From an uncultured Sulfolobales archaeon (GTDB lineage Archaea > Thermoproteota > Thermoprotei_A > Sulfolobales > NBVN01), in contig CALIBI010000059.1 of the NCBI GenBank assembly GCA_938045815.1, positions 1 to 47,037 on the forward strand: 47,037 bases of DNA. The letters run 5' to 3'. The position numbers and the translations under genes are program-made. Of this stretch, positions 39,082 to 47,037 are shown piece by piece. Within the stretch, counting starts at the first letter, position 1; every line of letters starts with the position of its first letter. Under the pieces are notes generated by a model, which saw only the letters and a program-made list of their open reading frames with translations, was not told where the DNA came from and did not search any database.

Positions 39082-39831
39082 GTGTTTGGTTTGGAGTGTA
39101 CTCACTTACTGAGTTATCCCGAGCTGAGTGAGGACTTGATTAGTAGGAGACTTAATAAGTTGAGGTTTTTAGGGTTTAGGAATTGCGTTGATTTGGGTGA
39201 TTACGAGTTATGGGGGTTTAAGGTTTTGGGGAAGGGTCATTCATCAGTTGTTTTAGCTGCTGAATTCACGAATTTGGGGTACGTAGCAGTGAAGGTTCTG
39301 AGAACAGACTCGAAAAGAGACTCACTATTAAGTGAGTGTGATTTAATGAGGAAAGCTTTTCCTGTGGCTCCTAAGGTCTACTACTGTGATAACGAGCTCA
39401 TAGTTATGGAATTAATTAGAGGGGTTAAGTTAGGTGACGTGACTTCCAGCATAACTTCATGTGATGATCTCATTAAACTGTATCTTAAGATATTGGCTGC
39501 TGTACGCTACCTAGACTTGAAGAACGTGACTCATAAGGAGCTGAACATACTGAAGAAGCACGTAATAATAGATGAGGAAGGCAAGATCAGAATAATTGAT
39601 TTTGAGTCCGGATTTACTGGATTCACGTGTAATTTATGCAGAGCTTTCTCAGCTCTCATCTTGAGGGATCGCAGAATAATAGAGTGCTGTGATTTAAAGC
39701 AAACCCAGAAGGACCTACTCCTAAAACTACTGAGTTCTTATAAGAAAACAAACTCTGACGAGTCCTTCGCGACGTTAGTTAAGACTATACTGAACTTATG
39801 TGGAGATAGTTTGTGCGAATGCGTAGGTTAG
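39082..39831 (+). CDS. Predicted Ser/Thr protein kinase-like protein
   Basis: VLGKGHSSVVLAAEFTNLGYVAVKVLR (GxG, VAIK-like Lys), THKELNILKKHVIIDEEGKIRIIDFESG (catalytic loop and DFE). Confidence 0.8.
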   Translation: MFGLECTHLLSYPELSEDLISRRLNKLRFLGFRNCVDLGDYELWGFKVLGKGHSSVVLAAEFTNLGYVAVKVLRTDSKRDSLLSECDLMRKAFPVAPKVYYCDNELIVMELIRGVKLGDVTSSITSCDDLIKLYLKILAAVRYLDLKNVTHKELNILKKHVIIDEEGKIRIIDFESGFTGFTCNLCRAFSALILRDRRIIECCDLKQTQKDLLLKLLSSYKKTNSDESFATLVKTILNLCGDSLCECVG

Positions 39832-40546
39832 TACCTACGAAACCTCTCTCAAGATAACGATTTAAGTCGTTAATCCTCATCTTTCTTAAAGCGTCCTTAA
39901 ATCTTATTAATTCCATTAAGTCTTCCTCAGTAAACGGACCTGACCTCACTATAATCAAGTAACAGTCTCTTGAGACAACCCCCCCGCCAATCCCTCTATA
40001 CATTAGGGTGTTACTCAACGACCTTACGTCATGCGGTGATAATAAGCAGTTGCCGGGGTGCGTGTGTAAACTGAAGAGAACCCTACTCATAGGTAGGGCT
40101 ATTCTGTTTTCCTCACCCTCAATTAAGTATCCCTTACCGTTGCTTAAGACGACCAGTAAGTACTCTATACCTGAATGGATGGTAGTGTACGTGTACGGGG
40201 TCATCAACTCTATAGACTTAACCAAGACATGATTAGTTATCTTGTTGAGTAAGGAATACAGCTCTTCACCTCTCCCGCACACCTCACTACTGTACCTGTA
40301 CTCAATTACTACGTTATCTTCTCTCCCTTCTTCTAGACTAACTAATTTGCTAGGTATCTTAGTTATTTTCTCGCAGCAATACTCTACGACGGGAGTTCCA
40401 GCACCGTAATCTATCCTTACTTTCGGATTTAAGCACTCATAATCCTCAACTAATTCGTAGAGAGCTCCCTCCACGTAGTAAAACATAGCTATTAAGGAAG
40501 TCCATTTCTCGCTAATTTCCACGAACTGCTTACTCAAGTCGAGCAC
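39785..40546 (-). CDS. JAMM/MPN-like metalloprotease-fold protein
   Basis: LFSLHTHPGNCLLSPHDVRSLS: JAMM-like HxHP...SxxD. GTG at 40546 is probably the true start (overlaps the upstream stop), not 40633. Confidence 0.7.
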   Translation of the reverse strand: MLDLSKQFVEISEKWTSLIAMFYYVEGALYELVEDYECLNPKVRIDYGAGTPVVEYCCEKITKIPSKLVSLEEGREDNVVIEYRYSSEVCGRGEELYSLLNKITNHVLVKSIELMTPYTYTTIHSGIEYLLVVLSNGKGYLIEGEENRIALPMSRVLFSLHTHPGNCLLSPHDVRSLSNTLMYRGIGGGVVSRDCYLIIVRSGPFTEEDLMELIRFKDALRKMRINDLNRYLERGFVGTNLRIRTNYLHISSV

Positions 40547-40547
40547 C

Positions 40548-40937
40548 TTAGTACCTAAATAAATACATTTGCTGGCTAACGTATGGGTCGTGTTTCGAGA
40601 GCTTCTCAAACAACCTACTAAATACTCCCTCAACCACGCTTAAGTCTCTTGAGAGATACCCGTTAAGGATTAAGTTAGCCGTGACTAAGTCTGAGTAGAG
40701 TTCCTTATCTATTATTCCTTCATCTAGAGCTATTGAGGCTAGGTTAGTGAGGTCTAGTTCAGGTAGGTAGTAACCCCTAAGAAGCATAACGTAGCTTCTC
40801 AGGAGAGAAACTAACGCGTTCCTCAAATCACTAGCTTTGCCCTCTTTCCTGTACTTAACGTAAGAATCTACAGCCTCCTTAACTAAACGCAACGCCTCAG
40901 AATAGCAGGAAGTAGACGTCAAGGCAGCCTCACTCAA
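40548..40937 (-). CDS. Hypothetical alpha-helical protein
   Basis: 129 aa; overlaps SIS gene start and abuts JAMM gene start (operon-like). Confidence 0.6.
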   Translation of the reverse strand: MSEAALTSTSCYSEALRLVKEAVDSYVKYRKEGKASDLRNALVSLLRSYVMLLRGYYLPELDLTNLASIALDEGIIDKELYSDLVTANLILNGYLSRDLSVVEGVFSRLFEKLSKHDPYVSQQMYLFRY

Positions 40938-41529
40938 TGTTTGCGTGTCTAGACCTTAGGTCTTCCTCCGTCTTACCAAGCCTAGCCATCAACTCAGCAG
41001 TGACTGCGTCTAGCATAACTAACGCAGCAACCTCGAATAGAGTTCCTAAAGGCGCTAAAGGCTCGTAAATACCCATTAACTGCCTAACGTTGTAGTCGTC
41101 CTCACCACTGATTTTCGTTCTGCCAGGAACCCTAACAACTATGTCTGAGAGTCTCCCGAGAGGTGAGTCTGGGTATGAGGTCACGCTTACTACGATAGCT
41201 CCTAAATTCTTAGCTACTTCAGCCGCCGTAACGACTAATTTCGTCCTACCAGAACCAGAGATAGCTATCAACATGTCTCCCGGGTTTAGCGGGGGGTTTA
41301 TTGTTTCACCAAACACGTAGACGTTGTAACCTAAGTGTGATAACCTCATGGCGAAGGCTCTGCCAACAAGACCTGACCTACCAGCACCTAAAACTAAGAT
41401 CTTCCTAGAGTCGTAGTATATGCTTACCAGTTTTTTAATAAATTTCTCAATCTCCTCGTAAGAAAGCTCGTTAAACGAGTAACTCAGGAACTTCGAGATA
41501 CTCATAAAAGCCTCCTTGAATACCTGCAA
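40930..41529 (-). CDS. hxlB: SIS-domain isomerase, 6-phospho-3-hexuloisomerase-like
   Basis: [60 protein letters not shown]. Confidence 0.88.
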   Translation of the reverse strand: MQVFKEAFMSISKFLSYSFNELSYEEIEKFIKKLVSIYYDSRKILVLGAGRSGLVGRAFAMRLSHLGYNVYVFGETINPPLNPGDMLIAISGSGRTKLVVTAAEVAKNLGAIVVSVTSYPDSPLGRLSDIVVRVPGRTKISGEDDYNVRQLMGIYEPLAPLGTLFEVAALVMLDAVTAELMARLGKTEEDLRSRHANIE

Positions 41530-41587
41530 CTACTCCCTTACACATATCTTGTTGTCGAGGTATAAAAGGTTATATTTTATGGAGTGA

Positions 41588-41656
41588 GTTTTATCGTGAT
41601 GATGAAGGAGGTGAACTCAGAGTAGGTGACGAGCGGCTAAAGAACTGACAAAATCT
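41588..41656 (+). ncRNA. Candidate C/D-box sRNA
   Basis: GTGATGATGA (C, 41596-41605), degenerate D' (CAGA), C' TGACGA, guide then D CTGA (41645-41648); flanking TTTTA.../...AAAATCTCC can pair; TATA TATAAAAGG at 41561-41569 places the TSS near 41588. Confidence 0.55.
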
Positions 41657-41769
41657 CCTTAAACACGAAGACTCACTAACTTCGTTAATCAGTATTGATT
41701 AACCTAACTGAAGCATTATATATGTCTTACTAAGCTATTATTAGAGTCTAGTTACTTAGGGAGTAGAGC

Positions 41770-42465
41770 ATGAGTACTCAGCAACCACTTACTTGGCTCT
41801 CGTTAATGCGTAAGATACTTACTAGTGAGGGTAAGTGCATTGACCGTGAGTCAGTAATTAGGTACTCTGAGACGCTGGACTTAGCTAGTCTTGACGGGGT
41901 TTACACAGGTATAGCGGGGGAGCTGTGTTTCAAGTCTTTATTACCTCTAGCTCTTAAGGCTCTTGAGGAAGGGGCTGATCTCTACGAGGTCTCGAGTCTC
42001 CTGAGCTGGAAAGACTTCGAAGAACTCGTTTCTGAGTACTTGAGGCTCTCAGGTTACGAGAGTATTCAAAACTTAAGAACTAGACTAAAAAGATACGAGT
42101 ATGATGTCTTGGCGGTAGATCCCGTGTCGAGGATTGGGTTGATTATTGACTGCAAGCACTGGTCCCCTGGATACAGTAAGAAAGGAAAACTCAAGCATGT
42201 GGTCAGCGAACATAAGCAAAAGTGTTTGTACTTAGTTAATCAGTGTCAACAAATCAAGAACGAGTATAGGATAATCAGCAAAGCTAAGTGGTTTGTTCCC
42301 GTCATAGTCACGCTAACAGAGGTTTTGAAGGGTAGCTTAGAAGGTGTTTTAGTAGTTCCTATAAGAACTTTCAGAGATTTTCTAGTCAACCTGGAATTCT
42401 ACGTGGATTTAATGAAGACTAAAGAACACCAGCTAATGATTGCTAATGAATGCTATGCTCTGTGA
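41770..42465 (+). CDS. Mrr/PD-(D/E)XK restriction endonuclease-like protein
   Basis: WKDFEELVSEYLRLSGYESIQNLRTRLKRYEYDVLAVDPVSRIGLIIDCKHW: E...D...DCK nuclease motif. Confidence 0.75.
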   Translation: MSTQQPLTWLSLMRKILTSEGKCIDRESVIRYSETLDLASLDGVYTGIAGELCFKSLLPLALKALEEGADLYEVSSLLSWKDFEELVSEYLRLSGYESIQNLRTRLKRYEYDVLAVDPVSRIGLIIDCKHWSPGYSKKGKLKHVVSEHKQKCLYLVNQCQQIKNEYRIISKAKWFVPVIVTLTEVLKGSLEGVLVVPIRTFRDFLVNLEFYVDLMKTKEHQLMIANECYAL

Positions 42466-42476
42466 GTACTCTAAAG

Positions 42477-42746
42477 TCACTCAGGCTCGTACGGAGTCTC
42501 TATCGTAGTGTTTGTTGGAGTTGGTGTGGTTGTTGGTGTTGTGGTTGGTGTGATTGTGGGTGTTGGTGTAGTTGTTGGGGTCGTTGTAGGACTCGTTGTG
42601 GGGGTGGTATTAGTTGGGGTTCTCGAGGCTCTCTCCGTATAGTATCCGTAGAAGCCTAAAGCTAGTGAAACAGCGATTAATAATGCGAATACTAGTAAAC
42701 CACTCAACATCTTCTGTTTAGCGGTGCGAGCACTCCCTATTTTCAT
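42477..42746 (-). CDS. Small membrane-anchored Thr/Pro-rich protein
   Basis: N-terminal TM (MLSGLLVFALLIAVSLALGFYGYY) then TPTNTTPTTSPTTTPTTTPTPTITPTTTPTTTPTPTNTTIETPYEPE. Confidence 0.7.
   Translation of the reverse strand: MKIGSARTAKQKMLSGLLVFALLIAVSLALGFYGYYTERASRTPTNTTPTTSPTTTPTTTPTPTITPTTTPTTTPTPTNTTIETPYEPE
42500..42630. repeat. Low-complexity G/T-rich (plus strand) tandem degenerate repeat encoding the Thr/Pro region
   Basis: gttggtgtggttgttggtgttgtggttggtgtgattgtgggtgttggtgtagttgttgg... Confidence 0.8.
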
Positions 42747-42825
42747 ACTCTTCGCCTAACTTATTAGTAGAGTAGGCTATTAAAAACTATATTTTGTCTT
42801 CAAGTATTGTTATTAGGTCATATGC

Positions 42826-43989
42826 ATGAGTGACGCGTATGTTTACCTGCTGGGACTGATCTTAGCTGAGACGCTCTTATTTATTTTAGTCAAGACTCAG
42901 AGAAGCTTACGTGATAGGCTGGAGAAACATAGGGTTAATGTCAGTTTCTTAACGATCTTGGTAGATATAGGTACTGCGTCGAAACTACGCAGACTCACAC
43001 CACCTGAGAGTAGACCCCTGAAGAATGCTGTCTTTATTGCTGGTGTGTTAAATATGGCTTTGATGATAGCTTACCTATACCTGACGCTAATTAATGCTGT
43101 TGAGGGCTTGTTCAGAGCTGTCTCGGCTGGTGAGGTCCCAGTATCGCCTTTCGTTCCAGTAATCCCGGGCATCACTATAAGTCTGGAGATGCTTATCCCT
43201 CTAGCCTTATCGATAGGTATAGCTATGGTTGTCCACGAACTCATGCATGCTTTAGTAGCTTTATTAGAGAGAGTAGAGATCGAGTCGTGGGGTATCGGCT
43301 TATTCGTTATTTTCCCGGTAGCGTATGTTAAGCTCTCTGAGAATTCCTTTAACGAAGCACCTAGAAAGTCTAGGGCATCAATACTTAGCGCGGGCATACT
43401 AGGTAATTCGCTAATCGCGTTACTTGCTCTAGGACTCATAAGTCTGTTCTCAGCTCAAGTGAGCTTAGTTCCAGTAATAATAGATCTGGACAGGAGCGAT
43501 CCCGAGTTACCGGCACTTCAAGCCAACATTTCCACACCATCCATAATACTTGAGGTGAATGGTTCAAGAATAAAGAACTTAGGAGAATTCACTTCCCTCT
43601 TAAGAGGCTTAATTAATCAGAGCGTAGTTCTCGTCCTGAAAACGCAGAGGTGTGTTAGGGAAGGTTACAGGGTCGTAGAAACCGGGGTTGTAGAGACTTA
43701 CGAAATACGTAAGCCCGCGGGATCCAGGTTAGGAGTATACTTGAGTGAGTTAGTAGCGCCTGAGACACCAGCATACGTTATTGAGGCTCTCCTCTACACT
43801 AACTGGGTCTTCATAGTTAATCTCTCTCTAGCGATAATTAACGCGGCACCAATCTTCGTAAGTGATGGGGGGAGAATAATTACGGAAATCCTGAGTAGGT
43901 ATGACAGGAAGCTCAACTACGTTATTCAGGGGATAACCTCAATTACTGTAGCGATTTTATTGGTGATAGGACTCATTAATTACATATGA
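42826..43989 (+). CDS. M50 site-2-protease-like intramembrane metalloprotease with PDZ-like insert
   Basis: IAMVVHELMHALVALLERVEIESWGIGLFVIFPVAYVKL (HExxH); second site INAAPIFVSDGGRI. Confidence 0.9.
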   Translation: MSDAYVYLLGLILAETLLFILVKTQRSLRDRLEKHRVNVSFLTILVDIGTASKLRRLTPPESRPLKNAVFIAGVLNMALMIAYLYLTLINAVEGLFRAVSAGEVPVSPFVPVIPGITISLEMLIPLALSIGIAMVVHELMHALVALLERVEIESWGIGLFVIFPVAYVKLSENSFNEAPRKSRASILSAGILGNSLIALLALGLISLFSAQVSLVPVIIDLDRSDPELPALQANISTPSIILEVNGSRIKNLGEFTSLLRGLINQSVVLVLKTQRCVREGYRVVETGVVETYEIRKPAGSRLGVYLSELVAPETPAYVIEALLYTNWVFIVNLSLAIINAAPIFVSDGGRIITEILSRYDRKLNYVIQGITSITVAILLVIGLINYI

Positions 43990-44118
43990 ACTAACAATCG
44001 GATTCGTTTTTATACTAGCTTATATTAGCTGACTCACCCACGCAAAAATCTAGAGTTCAGCGTAGCTGATTCAGGTTTATATTCTTTAGGTGTGTGCTCA
44101 TTCAGTTAAAACACGGGA

Positions 44119-44133
44119 CTTAATATATAAAAA
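44119..44133 (+). promoter_or_regulatory. TATA box of gdhA
   Basis: cttaatatataaaaag ~20 bp upstream of ATG 44145, consistent with a leaderless or short-leader transcript. Confidence 0.6.
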
Positions 44134-44144
44134 GGTTTCAATAT

Positions 44145-45431
44145 ATGATAACTTGTGGTGATATAGTGTCGTATCTGGAGTGGATGTTAAGGGTTTTAAG
44201 AAACTCGGTTGAGTTAGCTGGGTTGCCTCAGGAAGTCTATGACTATTTAAGCAAACCTGATAGGGTTTTGATGGTTAAGATACCTGTTAGGATGGATGAC
44301 GGGAGATTAGTAGTTTTTGAGGGTTATAGGGTCCAGCATAATAATGCTTTAGGTCCTTATAAGGGTGGTATTAGGTATCATCCTGAAGTCACTCTAGACA
44401 CTGACATGGCGCTAGCTTTAGGCATGACTCTAAAGAATTCCTTGGCAGGAATACCGTACGGTGGTGGGAAAGGCGCTGTCAAGTGTGACCCTAAGAAAAT
44501 GAGTATGAGAGAGCTGGAGCAGCTTAGCAGAGGATACGCGAGAGCTATAGCTCCCATAATAGGTCCTGAAATCGACATACCAGCACCGGACGTCAACACT
44601 AATCCCCAAATAATGGCTTGGATGGTTGATGAGTATAGTAAGCTGAAAGGCTATAACGTGCCTGGAGTATTCACGGCTAAACCACCAGAGCTGTGGGGTA
44701 ATCCAGTAAGAATATACTCAACAGGTTTTGGCACCGTAGTAGCTGCTAAAGCCGCGGCTGAGAGGTGGTTAGGCGGTCTCGATGGTAAGGTAGTATCAAT
44801 CCACGGATTCGGTAACGTGGGTCAGTACGCGGCTTACTGGGCAAGCAAATACGGTGCCAAGATAGTTGCTGTGAGCGACACTTCAGGAACAGTGTACGAC
44901 CCTAACGGTCTAGACGTTGAGCTAGCTATGAAAATTAAGAACGAGACTGGCAAGGTAGTTAACTATCCTAAGGGAGAGAAGATAAGCGACCCTGATGCGT
45001 CACTCTACGTGGACGCCGACATACTAATACCTTCAGCGATTGAGAACGTCATAACTGAAGCAAACGCTAACAAAGTTAAAGCTAAACTAATTGTTGAGGG
45101 CGCTAACGGACCTACGACTCCCGAAGCTGAGAAAATACTCTACAGCAAGAAAGACTTCATAGCTGCAGTACCTGATATCTTAGCCAACGCTGGAGGAGTT
45201 ATAATGTCTTACCTAGAATGGGTTGAGAACCTCCAGTGGTACTTCTGGGACGAGGAGGAAACTAGAACCAGGTTAGCATCAATAATGGAGAAGAACTTCA
45301 AGAGAACTGCTGACAGGTGGGAGAGACTAAAAGACGAGAGAAAAGACAGAACAGTAACGATGCGTGACGCTGCTTTCGTCCTAGCTGTCGAGAGAGTCCA
45401 CAAAGCAATGAAGTTACGTGGCTGGTTATAA
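44145..45431 (+). CDS. gdhA: Glutamate dehydrogenase
   Basis: [57 protein letters not shown]. Confidence 0.97.
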   Translation: MITCGDIVSYLEWMLRVLRNSVELAGLPQEVYDYLSKPDRVLMVKIPVRMDDGRLVVFEGYRVQHNNALGPYKGGIRYHPEVTLDTDMALALGMTLKNSLAGIPYGGGKGAVKCDPKKMSMRELEQLSRGYARAIAPIIGPEIDIPAPDVNTNPQIMAWMVDEYSKLKGYNVPGVFTAKPPELWGNPVRIYSTGFGTVVAAKAAAERWLGGLDGKVVSIHGFGNVGQYAAYWASKYGAKIVAVSDTSGTVYDPNGLDVELAMKIKNETGKVVNYPKGEKISDPDASLYVDADILIPSAIENVITEANANKVKAKLIVEGANGPTTPEAEKILYSKKDFIAAVPDILANAGGVIMSYLEWVENLQWYFWDEEETRTRLASIMEKNFKRTADRWERLKDERKDRTVTMRDAAFVLAVERVHKAMKLRGWL

Positions 45432-45542
45432 GCTAATAAGGACTTAGTTTTTCTTCAGTAAAACCTTTAAATCTCTTCAGATCATGAACAAACATATTAA
45501 GCTTATTTACTGAGACCTGAACTTATTCTTGGTGATGCTTGC

Positions 45543-46643
45543 GTGCTTAGTAAGCTCGCTAGACTAATAACGGAATACTGTACTAGTGTTAAGTCGGGAG
45601 ATGAGGTACTAATAAACTCGACTCACGAGGCGTACGCTCTCGTACGTGAGTTATGGAGGGAAGTTGTTAGGAGGGGTGGTTACCCTAGGTGGAGTATTAA
45701 TGACGAGGTACTGAACGAGATATTCTATAAATACTCTGCTGAAGAACTACTGAGGTATTATTCCAAGATAGATGAGTTCATTGCTGAGAACGTGGATGTT
45801 AGGATATCGGTGTTGTCATCAACGCATTCAAAATACTTAGTAAGTGTAGATCCTGAGAGACTTAAGTTGAGAGCTCAAGCTACGCGTAAGTTAAGCGAGA
45901 TATTCATGAAGAGAGACTCTGAAGGTACGTTGAGGTGGGTCGTTACCGCATACCCCACCAGAGCTATGGCTCAGGAAGCCGGTATGTCGCCTCTCGAGTA
46001 CGAGGAATTCGTTTTCAAGTCACTAAAGCTTTATGAGGACGACCCAGTCAGTGCTTGGATTAATCAAGCAAACACTCAACAAAAAATAGCGGATGTTCTC
46101 GGGAAGGTTTCTGAGCTGAGGATAGTGAGTCAAGATACAGACCTACTACTCAGAGTTGATGGGAGGGTCTGGATAAACGATGATGGGAAAAACAACATGC
46201 CTGGCGGGGAAGTCTTCACAGGACCTCACGAAGACTCTGCGGAGGGAGTCGTGAAATTCGATTTCCCGGCAGTGTGGAGGGGGGTTGAGGTGAGGAACGT
46301 TAAGCTAGTCTTCAGTAAGGGTGTGGTGGTGGAGGCTGACGCTGAAGTAGGTAGTGAGTTTCTTAAGAAGATGCTTGAGACTGACGAGGGAGCTAGAAGA
46401 ATTGGTGAGTTAGCTTTCGGGCTTAACTACGACATAACCAGATACACCAAGGAGATCTTGTTCGATGAGAAGATCGGGGGGACTATCCACCTAGCTTTAG
46501 GTGCTTCATACATTAAGACTGGAGGAACTAACAAATCCTCAATTCATTGGGATCTCATAAAAGATATGAGGAAGGGGAAGGTTTTCGCAGACGGAGAACT
46601 CATTTACGAGAACGGTAAGTTCATAATGGAGGTACTTAAATGA
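45543..46643 (+). CDS. M29-family (thermophilic) metallo-aminopeptidase
   Basis: MPGGEVFTGPHEDSAEGVVKFDFPA; ELAFGLNYDITRYTKEILFDEKIGGTIHLALG. Confidence 0.93.
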   Translation: MLSKLARLITEYCTSVKSGDEVLINSTHEAYALVRELWREVVRRGGYPRWSINDEVLNEIFYKYSAEELLRYYSKIDEFIAENVDVRISVLSSTHSKYLVSVDPERLKLRAQATRKLSEIFMKRDSEGTLRWVVTAYPTRAMAQEAGMSPLEYEEFVFKSLKLYEDDPVSAWINQANTQQKIADVLGKVSELRIVSQDTDLLLRVDGRVWINDDGKNNMPGGEVFTGPHEDSAEGVVKFDFPAVWRGVEVRNVKLVFSKGVVVEADAEVGSEFLKKMLETDEGARRIGELAFGLNYDITRYTKEILFDEKIGGTIHLALGASYIKTGGTNKSSIHWDLIKDMRKGKVFADGELIYENGKFIMEVLK

Positions 46644-47037
46644 CTGTGAAAATAGGTGTAGTAGATACTACTTTCGCGAGAGTTGATATGGGGTCTATCG
46701 CTGAAAAAACTTTGAAAGACTTACTACCAAGTGTTGTGGTAGTTAGGTATACCGTGCCCGGAATTAAGGACATACCGGTGGCTGTTAAGAAATTAATTGA
46801 GGAAGAGAAATGTGACGGAGCCATAACTCTAGGATGGGTGGGACCGACACTAACCGATAAACTCTCTTACGTAGTATCTAGTTTTGCTCTCCAGCTAGTC
46901 CAGCTAACAACTAATAAACACGTAATAGACGTGACAGTACATGAGGATGAAGCAGCAACACAGCAAGAACTACTTAAGATAGCTATTGATAGAACAGTCA
47001 AGCATTGCAAGAACCTAGTCACACTAATAACTTCAGG
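46640..47037 (+). CDS. ribC: Archaeal riboflavin synthase, 3' end truncated by window edge
   Basis: ATG 46640 overlaps the upstream TGA; MTVKIGVVDTTFARVDMG...DGAITLGWVGPTLTDKLSY...VTVHEDEA. Confidence 0.9.
   Translation, partial: MTVKIGVVDTTFARVDMGSIAEKTLKDLLPSVVVVRYTVPGIKDIPVAVKKLIEEEKCDGAITLGWVGPTLTDKLSYVVSSFALQLVQLTTNKHVIDVTVHEDEAATQQELLKIAIDRTVKHCKNLVTLITS

Noticed and set aside
42450-42659. Cys/Trp/Gly-rich ORF (SVCWSWCGCWCCGWCDCGCWCSC...)
   Set aside because: It looks like a striking Cys-rich protein but is the antisense reading of the Thr/Pro repeat in 42477-42746, which has a credible TM plus stalk architecture.
1-47037. CRISPR arrays, transposons, integrases
   Set aside because: No regularly spaced direct repeats, no transposase or integrase motifs, and no terminal inverted repeats with target duplications were seen by eye.

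Overview
The window is a gene-dense, moderately AT-rich archaeal chromosome segment. Gene content looks like Thermoproteota/Crenarchaeota, plausibly Desulfurococcales-like (inference). Most of it is housekeeping: SufBC; a histone-deacetylase-like protein; an AAA ATPase; a sugar nucleotidyltransferase plus glycogen synthase; a membrane pyrophosphatase; EF-2; an XPF-type nuclease; the exosome/proteasome/prefoldin/KEOPS-Pcc1/Brix/eL43 superoperon; deoxyhypusine synthase plus a SpeD-type decarboxylase; SRP RNA; glutamate dehydrogenase; an M29 aminopeptidase; and riboflavin synthase. No CRISPR array, transposase or integrase was seen. The most interesting signals are mostly outside the ORF track. 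(1) At 27886-27924 (minus) there is a canonical 5' half of an initiator tRNA-Met(CAU). It ends exactly at position 37, is followed by a GC-rich trailer, and has no 3' half anywhere in the window, so it is a candidate trans-spliced (split) tRNA-iMet. (2) An unannotated 44-aa protein with two CX3CX3C motifs lies upstream of a CcdA/DsbD-like membrane protein. (3) A glycogen synthase follows the upstream CDS in frame after a TGA and has no ATG/GTG/TTG start that preserves its catalytic N-terminus. (4) There are two C/D-box sRNA candidates. (5) A structured intergenic element lies at 20807-20880. (6) Similar inverted-repeat operators flank a dicarboxylate-type symporter next to a regulator with a degenerate PRTase-like domain. 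Everything was read by eye, and no database search was run.
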